Of a stretch of 64,000 nt of DNA, positions 46,223 to 59,230 are shown piece after piece. Each line of letters opens with the position of its first letter. The stretch's first letter is position 1. A program made the position numbers and the translations under genes. The notes under the pieces are model-generated. The model made no database searches. It was not told where the DNA came from and was given only the letters and a program-made list of their open reading frames with translations. The DNA is from Lonicera japonica (taxonomy: Eukaryota; Streptophyta; Magnoliopsida; Dipsacales; Caprifoliaceae): NCBI GenBank assembly GCA_021464415.1, contig CM038470.1:41720099-41784098 (forward strand), given 5' to 3'.

Positions 46223-48256
46223 TGTGAGAACCCGCGTTCTCTACGCCCGGGGGTCCTCGTGGGCGGCGATTCCGTTTGTTGATTTGGAAATCGGTTTTGA
46301 AAAGAATAAGAGTCGCCAGTTTGTTTTACTAAACAAACAAAAAAGGTTTGTGTAAAAGAGACGTATTTATGGACTAAATATCCTCTTATACACAATGTAT
46401 GCGAAACTAGTTGATTCGAAGGTTCGGGGACTAAGTTACGAATTGGGAAGGTGTTAGGCACACAATTCGCCCTTTCGGTCTCTTGAGTAGGATATGTGTG
46501 TGTTATAATTCAGTTCTTGCATGCTATTGCTATTACTTTACAGCTTTTCGTGCTTGCCTTAGAAATCGGGATTTTGGGGATGGGATGAAAACGATGTGTT
46601 TCCTAGTTCGCTCATAATTTTGAAAATAAGTGTGTGTGTGTGTGATTTGAAAAAAAAGAGAGTTTGAGAATAATAGATGCAATGAAACAAGTGATTTTGT
46701 AAAGTATTGGGCTTTTCGAAAACTGATTCAATGTGGAATCTTATATTTGATGTTATATGATGCAAGTTGACCGATCGTATACCAAAGTCTATTGATTAAA
46801 CCGGTATAGATGGCACTAGTGCTCTCATAATCGAGTATTTATCACATATACACCGCAATCTATGAGTTAGATTGGATATATAGCGATTATCGATTCTTTT
46901 GTATAACAATACCGCTAATCTGGACTTTTGAAAAAGTAAGAAAGTAATAATACTATTTTAGAATTGGATTAGGATTTGTTATACGCCTTTGGTTTTGAAA
47001 AACAATTTGAAAGAGGGTTTTGAAAAGCTATCAAGTGATAGAAATTATGCAGACAAGAATATGAATTATAAAACTGACGAATAAATAAAAGAAGAGAGAG
47101 AAAATTATACCTGAGCCTCCTTGGATGGAGAGAATAAGGATCTCTTGGTGTGTACCACGAAATCCCCTTGATTGTTGATAAAAATAATGAATGGAGGGGG
47201 GGGTCTATTTTTAGTTGTCAAAATACTTGGAGAGCAAGAAAAGAGATTGCAACTAGGACTCTTGGAAATTATCGCGAAACCTTCCCACCGTTGGATCATC
47301 CTGATTTTTGGATATGTGTTGGTAATAGAACTCTTTTATATTGTGAAAACATTTCAGGTTGATCAGATTTCGGGAAGGTTCCCTTTCGTTCTGATTGGTA
47401 CGAAGAGTTTGTGTCTGCGTAGGAAAGGTACTTGTTGTAGACAAGGTTCCTTGTTTGCACGACAAGTCAAGTTCTCACCGTTGGATCATGCTGAATTTTG
47501 GATATGTATTGCCAATATAAGTCTTCTAGACTCTGTAAAAAAATGGAGATGATCGGAGTTCGGGAAGGACTCGGTATCCTTGGCTTGGTACAAAGAGTTT
47601 GTTCCCGCGTATGAAACGTACTTGCGTACAACAATCTCGACAATTGAACTTCCAACCGTTGGATTATTCTGATTTTTTGATATGTTTTCCCTCCAAATGT
47701 TTTATAGCTTGTGTCCAAATGTGAGGTCGATCAGAATTCGGAAAGGCCACTATTTATTTTAATTTGCTACGAAGGACATTTCGACTAGAATTGCACGACA
47801 GACAAATTTATTCTCGACGATCCCATGTCTGACAAAGCTGAATTTTGGATATATTCTTCCCCACAATAAGGCCTATCCACTTACCAAATTTCAAACCATT
47901 TTAACTTCGAGAAGACCTCCATTTGACCACCCGAATCTAACTCATGAGTTTTTGAATTTTCGGAGATCCGACTATCGGATTGAGCTGATTTTTGAGTATG
48001 CTACTCCTCATGGTAATATCTAACAACTCTCAAAGTTTGAGGATGATCTGAAATGCGTAACAAGTTTTCAGGAGTTTTGACGGTTTTTGATTTCGGCAAT
48101 TTTCGATAATTATGTAACTCCTCATCTGGGGTTCTTTCGGCTTTCTTCTTTGACCTGTATCATAATATATGCATCTAGAAATGCTCGTGCATGTATGCGT
48201 GCTTATTTCTTTAAAAATCATAATTTTTGCGGGGGTCGCAAAATGAGGTGTTCACA
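46223..48256 (-). mobile_element. 5' LTR of the Tat/Ogre-like derivative (2034 bp)
   Basis: On the plus strand it runs TGTGAGAACCCGCG to GGTCGCAAAATGAGGTGTTCACA. The minus-strand start TGTGAACACCTCATTTTGCG matches the start of the LTR at 7274-8719. An internal block around 47280-47720 repeats 'ccgttggatcatcctgattttt' at about 190-bp intervals, each followed by a related ~150-bp sequence. No coding capacity. Confidence 0.85.
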
Positions 48257-48540
48257 GGGGTGCGTCCTTGGAGAAGAAGAAGAAGAATGGCGGAAGGAAG
48301 AAGAAGAAGAAGAAGAAGAAGAAGAAGAAGAAGAAGAAGAACAAGAAGAAGAAGAACAAGAACAAGAAGGTGGCCAGAGGAGAATCTGGGTAATGGAAGA
48401 GGAAAAAACAGGGGTATTCGGTGGCGGCGGCAATGAGGGGTGGGGGGGTGCGTCGTTGGAGAAGAAGAAGAAGAAGAAGAAGAAGAAGAAGGGAAAAGAG
48501 AAAAGTGAGAAAAAAAAAAGGGAAAAATACCTAAATGCCC
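48257..48540 (+). repeat. (GAA)n tracts with a duplicated lead-in
   Basis: Two GAA/AGA-rich tracts (about 48273-48366 and 48457-48500) are each preceded by GGGGTGCGTC.TTGGAGAAG (48257 and 48446). They give a long Glu-rich frame that is compositional, not a gene. Confidence 0.85.
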
Positions 48541-49172
48541 TTAACATTTCACGTGATAATAGTTTCTGTCAAAAAATAACGGTAGGACTTGACGGAGTGG
48601 CCATTGGTAGTACGTTTTAAAAGTTTAATGATTCGTTTGTAACAAAATAAAGTATAGTGGCAACTGATAAAATTTGCCAATAGTTTAGTGGCCATTGATG
48701 GTATTTACTCTTTTTGTTTTGATAGTTTTGCTAGTTGCTATTCAAATGTATATTGTTAAAAATGATTATATATGGCTCGTACATATATATATACATGTAC
48801 GTACATAGAATAGAATGATGCTAAAATTAGATGTTTTGCGTGGATATTGATTAATAATGAACAAAAGAGAAACAAATGAGAGGAGAAAAAAAAAAGGATT
48901 ACTTGCATATATAGCCGGGGTGAGTTTATAGAATAACTTATGGTTAAATTATTAGAGTTAAAAATTTTGAAGTGGGGTGAGAAGATTAAATGAGTTGGTG
49001 CATTTAAAATCACCCTAAAATATTCTTGAGATTTTCAATGTGTGTGCGTTATATATGTTTGAGTAAACTATTTTTGATGTTCTTTAAATGTCTTTGCATA
49101 TTATATTATTGTTTGGTTTCTTTGAGGTTGTTAATTAATGTATAATTGTAAGTCCAATCTTTTGTGATTCAG

Positions 49173-49427
49173 GTTCATGTGCTACCTAAGGAGATGTTTG
49201 GCTTGTCAACAATTGGAATAGCACTGACACTTCTCAAATGGCTCCCTCTAAGGCTTGTTAACATGTTCCTCTTACTATTCAGCTACTTCGCTCTTGGCAA
49301 CATAGACAAGTTAGGTATCCGAAGGCCGAAAACTGGCCCAATTGAACTGAAGAGTGCCGCCGGAAAGATGATGGTACCGGTGCTGGATGTTGGCGCGATA
49401 TCGGAGATAAGATCCGGTAAAATCAAG
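49173..49427 (+). CDS. YUC: YUCCA flavin monooxygenase, exon 2 (85 codons)
   Basis: It continues residues 216-300: [72 protein letters not shown]. This is the family's mid region, including the hydrophobic LLKWLP segment and the (T)PVLDVG motif, here MVPVLDVG. It is flanked by ATTCAG and GTATAA splice sites and is phase 0 at both ends, so it joins exon 1 and exon 3 without frame change. No stop or frameshift despite the intron load on both sides. Confidence 0.95.
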
Positions 49428-50318
49428 GTATAACTAAATAGACAAACTCGTATGCCGTTCCACTAATCATATCATAGCAGCATTAATATAGCAATTCTAG
49501 TTAGGAACAATACTAGACCTATATTTAGTTCTTATAGATTGTTCATCCAAATAGGCAAACATGGCCTTAGACATTTGTGATCTGACGACCACTAATGCAC
49601 CTGTTCTTACTAGAATCATTACTATTACAGATGATCGTCTGAAAAAAGTTTCGGTCATCTTTATACCTGATGAAGAATAATGCAATGGCTAATGGCCTTG
49701 GGGTAAATATTTTATTTTTAAAGGTGATGCAGTTTATTTTCCTAAAAGAACAAAATGAGAGAGAAGAGTCTATGCACTTGCATAGAAAAATACAAAAGTT
49801 TCCGGTCATGAGATTTGAACCCTAGTTCAAAAATAGTTTATCCTTATCCTTAACTACTGGACCAACTTTCCACAATATAAAACCTATTTTCTAAAATTAT
49901 ATATTATAGTAACATACACATCACATATACAAACAAATTAACATTATATTTAAGTTAAAAAATATCGAAACTTTAGGGGGGCAACTGTTCTCCCCTCGCT
50001 TCTACACAAATCAACCCCCACATAGAGTCAACCTTACACAGATGGATGACACCTGTACTATTTCCTCGATTTCCGTTGGAATCGATACCCCCTCACCTCT
50101 ACACAAGTCCGTCCCTAAATAGACCCTCACACACATGCGTTAACTCCAGCGCTGCGCTAATTCATCGATTCTCATTAGAACTAACACCCCAATAGGCGAC
50201 CCATACGAAAGTCTTCGTGTTGTACCCTTTTTATGTACTACGTTTAACTCTTTTGGGATCACGTAATGATAATATCTTTTACTGGACTGACCCTTGCAGT
50301 TCCTATGTATGCGTGCAG
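49428..50318 (+). other. YUC: YUCCA intron 2 (891 bp)
   Basis: GTATAA donor, TGCGTGCAG acceptor. No transposon or other feature was recognised inside. Confidence 0.85.
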
Positions 50319-50441
50319 GTGGTGGATGCTGTGACGGAAATAACAAAAAATGGGGCCAAGTTTATTGATGGACAAGAAAGAGAGTTTGATTCTATAGTCT
50401 TAGCAACAGGATATAAGTGCAACGTGACAAGTTGGCTCAAG
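50319..50441 (+). CDS. YUC: YUCCA flavin monooxygenase, exon 3 (41 codons)
   Basis: Residues 301-341 include [19 protein letters not shown] with the conserved ATGY motif (329-332), which is typical of Baeyer-Villiger/FMO-like enzymes. The donor GTATGCG follows TGGCTCAAG in phase 0, the normal position of the third intron. The last exon, which should encode about 60-80 residues with the 'GWKG..GLY..GFTRRGL' motif, was not found in either strand of 50442-64000. The gene is therefore either split by an intron longer than 13.5 kb or truncated. Confidence 0.93.
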
Positions 50442-52990
50442 GTATGCGTGAGATGTCACTTGTTTATTTACTCACAAAAAATTTTTTAAAAAAATAAAAT
50501 AAAATAAACAAAACGATTTATTTAATTACTTTTATTTCAAATTAGTGGTTCAATAAATATTTCTTTGAAATGTCCCAAATCAAAGGGTTGATTTTTGTTT
50601 CAAGATCTAATTAATATATCATTACATGATGGTAAACAAATTTTGTTTTTAATCATTTTAATTGTACTAAAATTTTTATATCCATAAAAATGCGTAAAAT
50701 TAAAGTGGATTTTTGATGTGAAAGAAAACCCGGATGAAACTATATGGACATTAGAGAGGGCCATGCCCCCCCCAAGAAATTTTATATATAGGGCATTTAT
50801 TTTTATTCAAGTTAATTTTGTACAATATAATGGTCCGCTTTAAAATTTAATACAAAACCCTTAGTTGATAGAAAGAAATAGCACTTTCAAATCTTATAGT
50901 CCTTAGATTAATTAAGTCAAATATAACAATAGGGAAAAATCAAAATACACTGTTTAAATAAACTTAATATGTATAAATTTTATATTTTTAAAATTTAGCA
51001 CACTTTATAGGTACAATAAACCCCAGAACAAGAATAATCGGATAACAAAATGTCATTATGTCAATCTCACGTTGCTTTCTAAGGTAATACCACTCATACA
51101 CACATGCAGTACCATACAAAAGTTTCTTATGCGCCGACCGATGAAAAGTGAAAATCTGATAGCATTTGTTTGGATATTCTCTAATATTCTACGAGTACTA
51201 TCCCTCTTAAATAAATAAATAAAATATATTAACAAATATTAGGATTTTAATGATGTGTAACTGTCATCAACTATTCTTTTCCGCCCAACATTAACATTTA
51301 ACAATATATGATATTTGTTGCACATTATTTACCTATGTCTATATTCGACTAAATTGTCTAGATCTGGCTAGGACTTGTGTGTACGAAATAAAGCAAATAA
51401 ATCACAACACCAAAAAATAATGTAGTTTCGCCTAAGAAGATACTTACTCAACACTCACTTTTATTCGCTAGCTCTTTTAGGGGTACTCTAAGAAAATGGA
51501 GATGATTGCTTTAATAAGGCTCCTAATATGGTTTTCAGATAATCTAGGGTTGAAAATCTAATAGCCTTTATGTAGTATGTTGTACAAGAGGCAGATAGAG
51601 ATAAACATCTTAATATAGTAGTAGTATAAGTCTAGTAGCTAGTAGAATATTTAGGAGAATAATTCATTTAGCTTTATCTTCTGTAGTTCTTAAGTTCTTT
51701 AACTACGTATGAAACTTCTTTATTTATTGTTTAGATGGGTTAAACCTGACCATATTCTTGAGAATAAGCCCACGGTTTGGGCTTTCCTGCTGGGTTGGTG
51801 ATTTTGGGTCTAATAGGTTTGGCTGCGTGTTCAGCTTAGCATATGTTCACTTTATTTGTTTGGACTGGGCCAAGGGCCACAGCTTACTCACATTAAATTT
51901 GGGTCCAGACCTAGGTTAGATTGGTATATCTGAGTCAATTGCCCCGAAGCTATAATGCTACTGGCGTCCGAGTGGTAATGGGGGATTTTCAAAATATCTA
52001 CTCTGGATAATATATTCAGTTTCACCTCATGTGAAATTTTCCATTTTTAGGAAATAATGGTTATGTGGCTCAAAATGATGGAGGCAACGGTTAATTAGCT
52101 AGCCTACACTTCGACTACTAATAAGGGGGTGAAGTGATGGAGGGACGGTTTTCCAAGAGAAATGTCATCTCAGTTCCCTCACCTTTTCCCTTTAATACTC
52201 CCTCTTCCTTTCTATTTCTTCCCCATCCATTCTATCATTTTACCAGCGAGATTTTCAGCCAAGGTAAGAGGAAATGGCCTAGTGGTGTAAGGGTGGATTT
52301 CTTAGAGGATGGCAACTCACGGCGTTCATTCTTCTATTTCTTACAGCAGTGATTCCTTTTCCAATGGTGGATTTCTTGATGGCTTTCAAGCCTTATTTTT
52401 CCTCCTCGCGTGAAGTAAATAGGGACAAGAAGGCTCCAAGGGAATGACTTGGTGATGGAGACAGGTAAGATGGGAGCCTCACTCAATCCTTTGTCCTCAG
52501 TGTCGGATACGGAAGTGTTTGGGGTAGACTCAAATCCATGGAAGTGAAGGGAAGTCATCGTGGCTATTAATGCTGGAGAAAGTTTGCATTCGTTGGCCAA
52601 ATGTATCTTGTTTAAATGCCTTGGATACAAAGTGGGAGGCCTTGTAAGGAGTGAACATTTTAGGGCTAACTTCCTACAATCTGCTTTTTCGGACAGCGTC
52701 ATAGGAATTTTAGCACCACCTGAAAGACCTTTACAGGGTCGTCCTCCTTTTTATTTTTTCAAGTAATGGTTATGGCTAATGCCGACCCTTTTGTAATAGT
52801 ATAGGGTCTGATTTGCACTCTTGTAACTTTTTGCATATACATTCATGTTTGCTTTTGTGACTGCGTACAATTTTGTGGATGCTGAATACTTTACTGAGCA
52901 TATAAAATATTTTGCTTTGCTTGCATGTGGATCCAAACTGTGAGTTTTACCAGGGAAGAGCCTTATTAACCTCTGCTCAAAATTCTGACA
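50442..52990. other. Sequence downstream of YUCCA exon 3, no terminal exon seen
   Basis: AT-rich to about 51400, then more balanced sequence that may be retrotransposon LTR or untranslated region adjoining the LARD insertion. A 122-codon minus-strand frame (52334-52702) has no recognised domain. No YUCCA C-terminal motif is visible. Confidence 0.5.
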
Positions 52991-52995
52991 CATAT

Positions 52996-55575
52996 TGTGA
53001 CGCCCCAAAATCCCGTTCAGAGGATTTTACCTCCGGGACCCGGTTAGCCACGGAGTCGTACGCGACGACGGGTGATCAGGTGTAAAACTTGTAATTTTAT
53101 ACCAAAAACATGTTCAAGAAATAAAATCATTTTAAAAGAAATTCTGGCATGTGGAGTTTATTTATAAAGCAATACCAAAACCTGTTAGAATTTATATACA
53201 ATCCATATTCAATAGATACTCCACATTTAAGAAAAATCATTTATACAAAGCCTCAACTGAGGTCTCAATCTTAATGAACTTTATATCAAAATACAACACT
53301 GTAATACATAATCATTTACTAACTAATCAAGTAGTACATAAGTCGTTTCCTAACGACTTAAGTGATCAGGGTTCATCAGAGCTATCTAGACTTGTGCTCG
53401 TACCATTCCCGCGAACACCTGCAAAACCTGGTTTGGAAAATGGGAGTGAGCCAAACGGGCTCAGTGGGAACTATAAGAGTTTGTATAGGAGAATAGGTTA
53501 GAAATCATGCATGCCATGCAATGCAATATAATGAAAGTAAAGTTGGTTTATATGCTGCTTCTGTGTAATAAATCTCCTCTGGGTAGAAATATGTATATAC
53601 AAATGTAAATACATGTACGTATACAATACATTTAAGAAGCAGCCAATGTATGGAAAACCTTTTCGTGAACTATGTATATATAATGTCCCCAACCCAAAGT
53701 ACAAGAAAAGCAATGTACGTATACATATACATCATCGTACTACATAAGCCACAACACCGCGACTAGATCTATCACATCAATCACATATATCAACTCACGT
53801 CTAGGATTTTCATATATCTACTGTACAGAGATAGCCGGCACTCGGTTTCTTCTGCCCAAGGCAGGGACCACCTACCAGGTCCACCTAGACGCTACCTCAC
53901 GCAGCCACACAGGCATACGCTACCTCACGCAGCCACACAGACATACGCTACCTCACGCCGCCATAAAGGCGCACGCTACAATAATACTCACGTAGCCACC
54001 AAGGCTATACGCTACCGGTAATCACCATCTATCTAGTACGAACGGTGTGGCCATCCGATATGAAATCACATAAATCATCTCATCAAATCAATGAAATCAC
54101 AAGAATATAGAATCGAACATATATACATATGAATATACATGCATTCCATATGTATTCGTAAAACTTGTATATATGTATATATCCATAGTGTAAAACATGT
54201 AGTGGTATTGTTGAGATTTAACAAGATCCGCCAAGTCCGTCAGTTAAGAAAGGAAACCATAAAAATCCTTAATTTGGGAGGTTTCATAACTTTCATCAAA
54301 TTGGCCCCAAGCCAAGTCTAATATAATCAAATAGTGTATACGAGTTCCCAATTAGCCTCCCAATATGATTTAAAGACTTCATTTATTCAAAACACATATA
54401 TATATTTGACCAGCATACTTACGGACTGGCTAGGTAAGTAGAAAATCTCATAAATATAGCTCATAGCTTAAAATACAACAACAATACCACCAATATATGT
54501 AACTTTATCCGAAATATACTTTAAATCCCATATATGACATCATACATAAGCGTATCAAAGCTTAGCGTATATACTCATATGCGTACTTGAAAGTTATATA
54601 CCAAACTTTCTCATAAATCATTTAATATTAGGGCTTTTTGTATAAAATAGTTATTGATGTCATATATGATGTAAATCTATCAAAAAGATCCAAAGAAATT
54701 GACCCAAGCCCCGTGCATATGCATCTTTGAGTAGAAAACCTAGGTTTAGTTTGATTTGGTGTAAATATGTTGTAATAACTTGAAAAGAAGTTTAAATACT
54801 ATTGTTCCCACCTTAGGAGGGTCAATCCCTCGAAGAAATGTCGTTGAATCAAGCCGGAACCGCGTAGAAGCGAAAACCCCCAAGTTGTAGCTATAAACCC
54901 TAGAAATGGTGGATGAAGGTGGAGAAGATGATGAAGATGATGATGAAGATGGTTATGATGGCGTGGTTTTGATGCGGAAGAATTCGCCTTAGATGATCAC
55001 GAGATCCTCCCCAAAATCGCCCTCAATCTCTCTCTAAAGGCTCTCCAATTGGTGGGGTGAAATGAGGATGAAAGGAGAAGAACAAATGTATAAAAAACCT
55101 GTCCAGCACGATGGAGTCGACTCCCTACTGTTCATGGAGTCGACTCCCTAGGCCTGAAGGTGCCCCTTTCAGCTTTTGGTCAAAAGCTCGACTTCGCATG
55201 CACTTTTGGGCCTCAAGGAGTTGGAATTGGCTCTCGTCCAAAACACGAAAGTTGTAGAGGGCATTGAGATGAAGACGTGGCCGAAAACGGGGACTCATTT
55301 GGAGTTCAGATGAGGAAGTTATGGTCTTCCAAAGTTGGGCAAAAATCATCAATCGCGTAGGATCGAAACTTGTGATTTTCGAGCCGATTTTCGTCCGAGC
55401 CACCCGAAACAACTTATGGTCATTATAACACACTTAAATATATTAATATGACTTATTGGAAGTTTCCAAACCATACCAACCTTTATAGAACCCAATTTGG
55501 CCATTCGGAGCCCGATTCTGCCTTATACGTGATATAGGTTGCGATTTACGAGAGATGATTAAACCGGGTGTTACA
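52996..55575 (-). mobile_element. LARD left (3') LTR
   Basis: TGTGACGCCCCAAAATCCCG to GGGTGTTACA. It contains a 27-bp tandem repeat around 53890-53965 (ACGCTACCTCACGCAGCCAC) and the palindrome pair at 55113-55124 and 55136-55147. It differs from the right LTR at 53941, 55280 and 55357. Confidence 0.95.
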
Positions 55576-58500
55576 ATCTCCCCTCCTTAATAAATTTCGT
55601 CCTCGAAATTCCCGTAGGATAGCTATCAAACCAATGTACAAATGGTCTTGAATTCTACATAGCTACCTTTCCTTAAAAGAGAAGACTACAATAGCCAATG
55701 GAGAAAAATTCTGAAGTCGAGGATCAGAACAAAAGGAATCATCTTATCAAACGATAAAGAAGAAAGATCACATGAATAAAGTTACCTAATTCATTCTCTC
55801 TCAAAAGCCACAACCTCTTTAAGAGGTTCAAAGGAAAGAGGCATTAACCAAACATGAAGGCTTTTCACCAGCCGATATACATAAACAAAGTAGCGGATGA
55901 TAGAACTTTCATTCTATAGCCCCTTTCTCTCATCCATTTATCAAGAAGAGAAACAATCTTGTCTTCGCCAACCCAATTTCTAATCACCATGTTCTTCAAC
56001 TTGATACTAGCACTTTACTCAATATCCGCCTCTCCATGGCTTTAGAAGTTTCTAACTCACGAAACTTAGGATGATCATATTGCAATACGGGGTGATTGCA
56101 GTTCCATATCGAAATGGGTAATTTAGTAATCCTTAAATAGGTTCTCAAGCGACACTAAGTCTCATATAGGGAAGGGTTTTCAGTGTCTCATTACTCCCGA
56201 AAAAGGTATCATCTCTAAGGAATCATAGAGTGACTGATGGGTCCAAAATAAAGTGTCAGGTCTACTTTACGGTATATCGATAGCCTGAATCCAATTTCCA
56301 TATACTCGGGAGAAAAGAGTATAAGCCAATCTCCCAAAAGTTAAATAAAAATAATTCTCAATTCGGTTGTGATAACTATAGTGTTATCTAGCCCGTAGGT
56401 AAATAGCTCCACAAAAATATAGTGACACCAGACCAAAATCGTTACTGTTTAATTTTGGAACCCAAATTCCATATCCTACTTTAAAATTCTAACTAGATTC
56501 TAACTCCATCCAATCGAAACAAGCAGATAAGGAGAAATGCATGGATCGATCTCCAAAATGAATCAGAATAACTTACATAATTTCAAAATTCAAATTCTTA
56601 GGAGGTCCTTTCGAAATACAAGCGGTAGTCATACTAACAAATGCATTCCTTGCCCTGAATGTCTTCTCTTAGCCTAGACGAATTCCTGAACCAAGAACGG
56701 AATTTCAATGGACATCACGTAAACATCAGACAAAGAAAATAGGCTCACTGAGAGCTCGCTAAATTATAGGGAATGTTTTAAGTCCTCTCATCTGAATACA
56801 TGATCCTGCGATCACTTTGTAATCATGACCCCAACTATTCCACTAATAATCCAAGAGGTGGAGTATCGTACTCACAGTCACGAATTGACTGACAAAGTAT
56901 AAATACCGCATATCCAACTGTAAGGATTTTCTCGTAATGCATCTGTCATGCATAGCATTTCCAATAAAAGAAATTTATAGGATCTTATCTTGTCTCCCCC
57001 CGTAATAGGCAGTAGAAACACATCTCATGAAAATCTCTTGGGGAAACCACTATACACAGAGCGGAAGTAATACACTTATAGTATGCTAACATAATCTTAA
57101 GAGAGTTCATACTCCTTCAAAGGTGTGATTCATACATGATAGAATAGTCCAGACTGTTATCTCGAGCTAGGACAAGCTTTGACATATATAAAAGCAAGAG
57201 AAATGGTGGTGAACAAAGTCTATTTATCGAGGTTAAGTCTTGTCTCCCCTCCTTAAAAGGTTTGCCCGTGATTGGATTCAATAAGGCTTGAATCTGGAGT
57301 ACCGCTTCAAATCCCAAACTAGAATCAAGAAGGGAATAGGAAGGTCTCAAGCTTGAAATGCTTACCTCAACAACATCTGGCTTCTTGAAACAAGGTAGGA
57401 CAAATTTCACCAGGAAAGTCATCCTAAATTGAAAGTACGATTCTCCGTTCCAGACTTCTCCTTTAGCAAAAACTTGCTTTATAACTAGCATACACATCAC
57501 TCTAACTGGATGTCTACATAGGAGGATGGGAATGACTTCTTGAAAATGCTCATCTCATCAAGGCCAACTCAATAAGGTTCAAGCAATGGTACACCTCGTG
57601 TCTCAGAGGCACTACACCTTTCTAGCATGAGGAGAGCTCAAATCCTTAGTTCACTAAACCACAATTGATACAGCATCATGCAATTATTGAGTAATTCGAA
57701 CCAATCTCCTCTATCGAGGTAAATGAAATCATAATCAACTTGAATGTGTACCCAAAACTCCACTTGAAAACAACAAAGGAAGTGAAATAGAAGAGCATAG
57801 AGTTCTACAAAGGGTTCCATTCTCTTTCGCCACGAGATATAACAGTTAAACAAACACTCTCCTTCAAGATTTACCAAGGGAGTTCACTTCTAGTCCCTTT
57901 ACAAACCAAATTCTCAGAGTCCCAATGCAGTATACTTAACAAAGGTAAAAGGCTTACAAAAGAAATAGTCACCCTAGCTTCAATTCAACAAGTCCACAAG
58001 CTTTCGCTTCGTTACTCTGATAGGTCCCCCTAATGAAAATGGAAAAGAATTGTACTTTAGACGAATTCGTTGTGGGTTCCTTATTGCGAAGGAATGATAA
58101 GATCGCAGCTACTAAAGGTGGGATATCTAGCGGATACCTTTAAAAAAATTACCTCCCATCATATTAGGGAACAAGGCATTATACAGATACACTGGATATA
58201 AGGGTCATCAAATGGATTCTCGTTCCCAATTGAACTTACTTGGCCAATAAAATAAAGATTCGATTCCAAAATAAGCATATTCAATGCTTCTCTTGAGGCA
58301 GGAATACTTGTAGCCGACCGTTCTCAAAAGAAAAGACATATAAAGTATGTCTTACTACGGTCGTATGCCTCTTACTCCAAGGAATAACACAACTCAGGCA
58401 CACACGATGTATCGGCATCCATAAGAAAATCCAGTCAAACATCCACATCAAATCTCGCCTCGTGAGATGGGACATATACATATGTACAACCAAACTCGGT

Positions 58501-59230
58501 CATTCTCCGTTATCCTATATCGGTTCTCGAGAAAATTGTCTCATCATCCCACAGTAAAGTAGTCATCCCACAAAGGAGGTCACTCAGACGAGATTATTTC
58601 TTGAGCAATATAAAAGTTTACTCTTATCAAAGTAGTCAATCCGAATATAATCCACAGATTCCCTCTCTCGTAACTGAACTTACAAGTTCAAACCGGTCCT
58701 ACAGATATAGAGGAACGATCATCCACATAATAGGTTCACCCCTCAAGAAAATCGAAGAAGAAGCAATGGGGTAAACACGGGGAATAGGACTTTAGCAGCC
58801 ACTCTCCTATGAGTATGCCACGTTCTAACCTCAGTCAGCAGTAGTGGACTGGTGGTTTATCAGATAGTCAACCGTTGGCCAGCGGATGACTATAACATAA
58901 TCCATCAGTCGCCTTTTGCTCACTTAATGGCAGAACTAATCCTGAAAACAAATTGTATATGTAAAACAGGCGATATAGGAGCCAATGACTGAAGTAATTT
59001 ACGAAAGAGGTCAAAAGAATTAATTAAGAACTTTGTGAATGGACGTAGCCAAGACAAGCCACTTCTCCTTTCACAATTCTCCCATTTTCCAATTATCCTA
59101 ACGGTAGAATTCTATTGCACGAGAGCGTACTAATATTCCAAGGAATACTATAACTACCCGCACCGCTAATCTCAGATCTACCCATGGATCCCCCCGAGGA
59201 AAAGTCAAACCTATAGCTCTGATACCAACT
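55576..59230 (-). mobile_element. LARD internal region, non-coding
   Basis: 3655 bp. The longest minus-strand frame (57117-57500, 127 codons) has no retroviral motif. Conserved patches are shared with 5239-6045, 10246-11670 and 15052-16761, so the internal region is a family trait and not random filler. Confidence 0.85.
59216..59227 (-). other. LARD primer-binding site (initiator tRNA-Met type)
   Basis: TGGTATCAGAGC on the minus strand, separated from the right LTR by 3 nt. It is the same primer class as the Cassandra copies. Confidence 0.9.

Larger units (their letters stand above)
40438..48256 (-). mobile_element. Tat/Ogre-like derivative with tandem arrays in place of gag-pol
   Basis: In minus-strand order it has an LTR (46223-48256), a tRNA-Arg-type primer-binding site (46204-46221), a 1.1-kb leader, a gag N-terminal start (44878-45084), then five tandem arrays down to 40438. 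No protease, RT or integrase was found and no second LTR precedes 40438. Tandem repeats near the 3' end are known in Ogre-type elements, so the likely history is an internal deletion joining the gag start to the 3' arrays plus loss of the 3' LTR. Confidence 0.7.
34431..49172 (+). other. YUC: YUCCA intron 1, 14.7 kb, transposon-filled
   Basis: A GTAAGT donor at 34431 and GTGATTCAG acceptor ending at 49172, both phase 0. YUCCA introns are usually far shorter. Most of the length is a truncated copia element (36019-39760) and a Tat/Ogre-like derivative (about 40438-48256), both on the minus strand. 34431-36018 and 48541-49172 look like original AT-rich intron sequence with nothing recognisable. 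Confidence 0.88.

Noticed and set aside
48087..48620. Glu-rich 177-codon reading frame as a protein
   Set aside because: It is produced by GAA microsatellites and begins inside the LTR. No domain and no gene structure.
52134..52702. YUCCA terminal exon
   Set aside because: I searched 50442-52990 on the plus strand for the GWKG, GLY..GF and RRGL signatures and found none. The open frames here are unrelated.
53151..53501. 116-codon frame repeated identically at 59386-59736
   Set aside because: Both lie inside the two LTRs of the young LARD. The identity reflects the recent LTRs, and no conserved protein is evident.
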